Below are positions 5,324-8,347 of a DNA stretch of 8,347 nucleotides, piece after piece; the first letter of the stretch is position 1; each line of letters begins with the position of its first letter. Location of the stretch: assembly GCA_033809415.1 (NCBI GenBank), contig JAPXLT010000219.1, positions 1-8,347 on the forward strand, in the 5' to 3' direction. Made by a program: the position numbers and the translations under genes. Origin of the DNA: JAQVUB01 sp033809415 (GTDB lineage: Bacteria; Verrucomicrobiota; Lentisphaeria; Oligosphaerales; Oligosphaeraceae). The notes below the pieces were generated by a model. That model was not told the DNA's origin. It made no database searches and saw only the letters and a program-made list of their open reading frames with translations.

Positions 5324-8300
5324 ATGATGACCGTGAAATTGAGAAGCGCCGTTGTCGGACTGTTGCTGGCTCTGCTTGTTAGGAGCGCCGAGGCCGAGGT
5401 CGGCCGCACCGGGGCGGATGTTGCCGGAGGGCAGAATCAAGACGTCGCCCCAGTGGTTGCGACGATGCTAATGCCCACGAATCCTGAACTGAAAGAGCGC
5501 ATCCAGGCATTGGGTCGCGATCTGCAAGATGGCGACGTCGCCACCCGGCGTGCGGCGGCGCTTGCCACCTCCAAGCTTGGCACCGCTGCCCGTCCGCTGC
5601 TGGATGTTCTGCGGGGCGCTTTAAAGTCAGAAGACCAGGAAACTGTCTATCATTGCTTGGTCGCCCTGGGGCAGATTGGCCCGGCCGCATCGTCGGCCGT
5701 TTCTGACGTGATGCCGTTTTTGGCGGGCAGCGACCAGCACAAGGTCGCGGCGTGCTACGCCTTGGCTGGCATTGGCCCGGCCTCGGCGCCAGCCATTGCA
5801 AGCGTCCAGAAGCTGGTCGATCATCCTATTGAGAGGATTAACACTACAGCGGTCAAGGCCTTGGCCGACATCGGCGCACCAGCCCGCGAAACCATTTTGG
5901 CTATCCTGGGCGGTGACAACTGGACAGCCCGCTTGACTATGGCCAACTGCCTGCGAGCCTACCCCGGGCTGGACGAAGAGCTGCTTGCTGCGGTCGACCG
6001 CGCCAGTCCTGACATCAGGCTCGAAAAATTCCTGCCTGGCGAGGGCAATGCCTTGGCTAATGCCTCCTTTGAGGAAGACGATACCACCCCGACGCATTGG
6101 GAGGTGTTTTTCCGTGATGGTGCCAAGGGGGACGTCGCAGTGGACACGACTAACGCACGCAGCGGCCGCTGTTCGCTACGCATCACTAAAACGAATGGTT
6201 TGGGCTACATTGAGATTAAGTCTGCCGAGTCAGTCACGATTGCGCCCGGAAATGATTCCGTGTCGTTGCGAATGTATTTCCGTTCGGATGAGGCACCAGT
6301 GTCCTCGGCCATCATGCTGCGGATAGGCTCGGCATCCGGATCGCTGCATGGCGATGACGTCGGCATCAACCGCGGCCATGGCCAGGTATCGCAAAGTTTG
6401 GCGCGTAACGCCCCGCCGAATGTCTGGCATAAGCGCGTCATCATGCGCCGACGGTCGGCATCGGCGGAACTCTGCACGGCGCACGTGCTGGTGCTGGGGA
6501 ATCCAGCCACGTTCTGGATTGATGACTTGGAATTCCCGGCCGCGCCCTGGTGTGGCTTCGCCACTGGCCCGGTCATGACGCCAAAGCTTTTTATGCCTGA
6601 ACAGGCACGGGAGATCGTGGCCAAACGGACGCCGGAGACAGCCGAGATCAGGCAGATGCACGGCCGACCGGTTTTGCTGAGCAATGACCAGCCCATCCCG
6701 GCCATCATGTACAACCTGTTGCTTACCCATTATGGCGACTACGCGCTGTTCGAGCAGCAGGCCGGTGTCACTATGCAGACGCTCTGCTTCGACTTGGCCA
6801 GCAATCCTGGCGAATATCGACCCGACGCGGTCAGCAGACCTGGCGTGTATGCCATCTGCGACGATTCTGGGCGCGTTGACGCCGGCAGCGTGAACCGCCT
6901 GCTTGAGGAGTTTGCCTGCAAGGCACCGAACAGCAAGATGATCCTTACCTTCAAGATTGACTGGCCGAAAAACTACATTGAGCAGAATCCATCTGAAGCG
7001 TGGCTTGATAAAGATGGCCTGCGCGGCGCTGGAACGGACATCCATTTCAAGAAATTCGTCAGCGAACTGCCGCCTGGCCAGCACTGGTGGCCCTCCATGT
7101 ATTCCCAGAAGGCGATGGCGGACGCCGCCGAGATTGTTCGCCAGGCAGTCGCGGCGATCGCCGCGACCCCGTATGCCAACATGATTGCCGGTGTGTTCAT
7201 TGTCGGCGGCCATGACGATCAATTCAAGGTGTGTTGGGCAGACCACAGTCCGGCCGGCTTGGCTGCCTGGCGTGACTTCCTGCGGCGTCGTTATGGGACA
7301 GACGAGGCTCTGGCCAAGGCTTGGCATCTGCCTGGGGCGACGATCGCTGCGGCGGAGATCCCAGATGTGTCCGGCACGACCAGGCCTGCCCCTGGCAAGC
7401 CGGTTATGTTCCAGGACCCGGTCACGTATGCGCCCCAGGCAGATTACCAGGATATGATGGACGCCAGGACTTGGGAAATCCAAGACTACTTCGTCGGCAT
7501 TGTCAAGGACGCTATCGGGCGCCCAATCATCGGCATCACCTATAAAATGGGCGATGGCTGGAGCGGCGGCTTTGAGACGTTTTTGCAGAGCCGCCATCTT
7601 GATTTCTGCGTGCCGCAGCCGGCCTACGAGTATCGCCTGCCAGGCTACATCGGCGGGATTATTTCGCCGTATGAGTCCCTTGCCCTGAAAAACAAGATTA
7701 TGCTTAAAGAGCTGGACTTGCGGTCGTGGACGCGCGGGATTTACAACGAGGTGGGCACGATACGGATAAGCGCGGCAACCTCTGCTGAAGAGTTCCATTC
7801 CATCTGCCTGAAGGAGGCCGGGCAGATGACTGTGCGCGGTCATGGCTGGTGGATATATGACATTGGCTCGACGGCATTCCGCCACCCAAAGGCGCTGCGG
7901 ACAATTGCCCAAATGCAGCAGGTCGGAGAAAAGCTCGTTGGCCAGCCAGATGATTTTCGACCGGACGTGGCCGTGGTTTTCAATGAGAAGTCGTATTCCT
8001 ATCGTCGCCATCATTTGGGACATGGCTCACTGCCATTTTACGGATTGAGATGGATGTTCATGGACCTGGACACGTCAGGCGTGCCTTATCATGCCTGGTA
8101 TTTTCGCCATCTGCGGGAGAATCCCGAACTGGCTCGGCAATACAAGGTGCTGGTTTTTGTCGCGCCCTATTACATGAGTGCGGAGGACCGGGCGTTCGTC
8201 GAGACCTTGAAGGGCGACAATCGTACCCTTGTCTGGCACTATGCCCCGGGGTATATTTCGGAAGAGGGCGTGAGCCAGGAATGGGTGTCGAGTCTGACCG

Positions 8301-8347
8301 GCATGAACTGCCAGACTGACACGGCTCTGGCTAGGCAGGGCGCTTGG
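5324..8347 (+). CDS. Secreted multidomain GH42-like glycoside hydrolase homologue with N-terminal HEAT-like repeats, 3'-truncated by window edge
   Basis: An uninterrupted frame of 1008 codons runs off the right edge. Residues 1-24 are a signal peptide (basic start, VVGLLLALLV core, cleavage probably after AEA), so the protein is exported. Residues about 54-228 hold HEAT/PBS-lyase-like helical repeats (VYHCLVALGQIGPAA, VAACYALAGIGPAS, AVKALADIGAPA). Residues about 240-410 look like a jelly-roll carbohydrate-binding module, from ANASFEE to FWIDDLEF. From about 445 to 860 follows a GH42-like barrel: AAWRDFLRRRYGTDEALAKAW (648-667 region), the WW and aromatic-rich strands, and KELDLRSW with Glu796 at the likely nucleophile place. 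Residues 870-1008 (VAVVFNEKSY, YKVLVFVAPYYMSAEDR) resemble the Rossmann-like domain after the GH42 barrel. The Asn-Glu acid/base motif is not seen; GGHDDQF (628-634) stands there. AGGAGG (5313-5318) supports ATG 5324, or 5327. It lies 128 bases after the pseudopilin gene with no clear promoter between. The substrate is not readable. Confidence 0.82.
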   Translation, partial: MMTVKLRSAVVGLLLALLVRSAEAEVGRTGADVAGGQNQDVAPVVATMLMPTNPELKERIQALGRDLQDGDVATRRAAALATSKLGTAARPLLDVLRGALKSEDQETVYHCLVALGQIGPAASSAVSDVMPFLAGSDQHKVAACYALAGIGPASAPAIASVQKLVDHPIERINTTAVKALADIGAPARETILAILGGDNWTARLTMANCLRAYPGLDEELLAAVDRASPDIRLEKFLPGEGNALANASFEEDDTTPTHWEVFFRDGAKGDVAVDTTNARSGRCSLRITKTNGLGYIEIKSAESVTIAPGNDSVSLRMYFRSDEAPVSSAIMLRIGSASGSLHGDDVGINRGHGQVSQSLARNAPPNVWHKRVIMRRRSASAELCTAHVLVLGNPATFWIDDLEFPAAPWCGFATGPVMTPKLFMPEQAREIVAKRTPETAEIRQMHGRPVLLSNDQPIPAIMYNLLLTHYGDYALFEQQAGVTMQTLCFDLASNPGEYRPDAVSRPGVYAICDDSGRVDAGSVNRLLEEFACKAPNSKMILTFKIDWPKNYIEQNPSEAWLDKDGLRGAGTDIHFKKFVSELPPGQHWWPSMYSQKAMADAAEIVRQAVAAIAATPYANMIAGVFIVGGHDDQFKVCWADHSPAGLAAWRDFLRRRYGTDEALAKAWHLPGATIAAAEIPDVSGTTRPAPGKPVMFQDPVTYAPQADYQDMMDARTWEIQDYFVGIVKDAIGRPIIGITYKMGDGWSGGFETFLQSRHLDFCVPQPAYEYRLPGYIGGIISPYESLALKNKIMLKELDLRSWTRGIYNEVGTIRISAATSAEEFHSICLKEAGQMTVRGHGWWIYDIGSTAFRHPKALRTIAQMQQVGEKLVGQPDDFRPDVAVVFNEKSYSYRRHHLGHGSLPFYGLRWMFMDLDTSGVPYHAWYFRHLRENPELARQYKVLVFVAPYYMSAEDRAFVETLKGDNRTLVWHYAPGYISEEGVSQEWVSSLTGMNCQTDTALARQGAW

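Noticed and set aside
6230..8023. A 597-codon open frame on the minus strand
   Set aside because: It is wholly antisense to the GH42-like gene, has no family motif, and reflects GC-rich codon use of the plus-strand gene.

Overview
The window looks like chromosomal DNA of a Gram-negative bacterium of the PVC superphylum, most likely a Lentisphaerota (Victivallales-type) member. The lipid A gene lpxD and the periplasmic chaperone gene ompH/skp show a Gram-negative envelope. The type-IV-pilin-like protein starting FTLIELLVV, the GntR-LacI hybrid regulator, the secreted GH42-like enzyme and the intergenic repeat families together fit that group. This placement is inferred from pattern recognition, not from a search.

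Layout. Positions 1-1430, minus strand: an ompH-lpxD envelope operon, with lpxD running off the left edge. Positions 1443-2083: about 640 bases with no convincing gene but many short repeats and hairpins (tandem TTCAAAG, several perfect hairpins, a 9-nt GATCYG tandem, two copies of a TTCGTG repeat). Positions 2084-3301, plus strand: a peptidase M19 (membrane dipeptidase) family protein in which the first metal-binding pair, normally His-x-Asp, reads Tyr-x-Phe. Positions 3302-3360: a third copy of the TTCGTG repeat with an exact 10-nt period. Positions 3370-5195: a good sigma-70-type promoter, a perfect 14-bp palindrome at the expected transcription start, a GntR-LacI (AraR-like) regulator, and a pseudopilin-like gene whose start codon lies inside the end of the regulator gene. 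Positions 5324-8347 (open at the right edge): one very long secreted protein, at least 1008 residues, with a signal peptide, HEAT-like repeats, a jelly-roll carbohydrate-binding-like region and a GH42-like barrel plus Rossmann-like domain.

How the parts may work together. The right half reads as a carbohydrate-responsive locus: the regulator probably senses a sugar and represses its own promoter through the palindrome. The coupled pseudopilin-like protein and the secreted GH42-like protein would be cell-surface or periplasmic products for handling a glycan. The dipeptidase homologue may be a separate unit. The most unusual points are the altered metal site of the M19 protein, the missing Asn-Glu acid/base motif and HEAT-repeat fusion in the GH42-like protein, the pseudopilin lacking Gly at -1, and the helically phased intergenic repeat.
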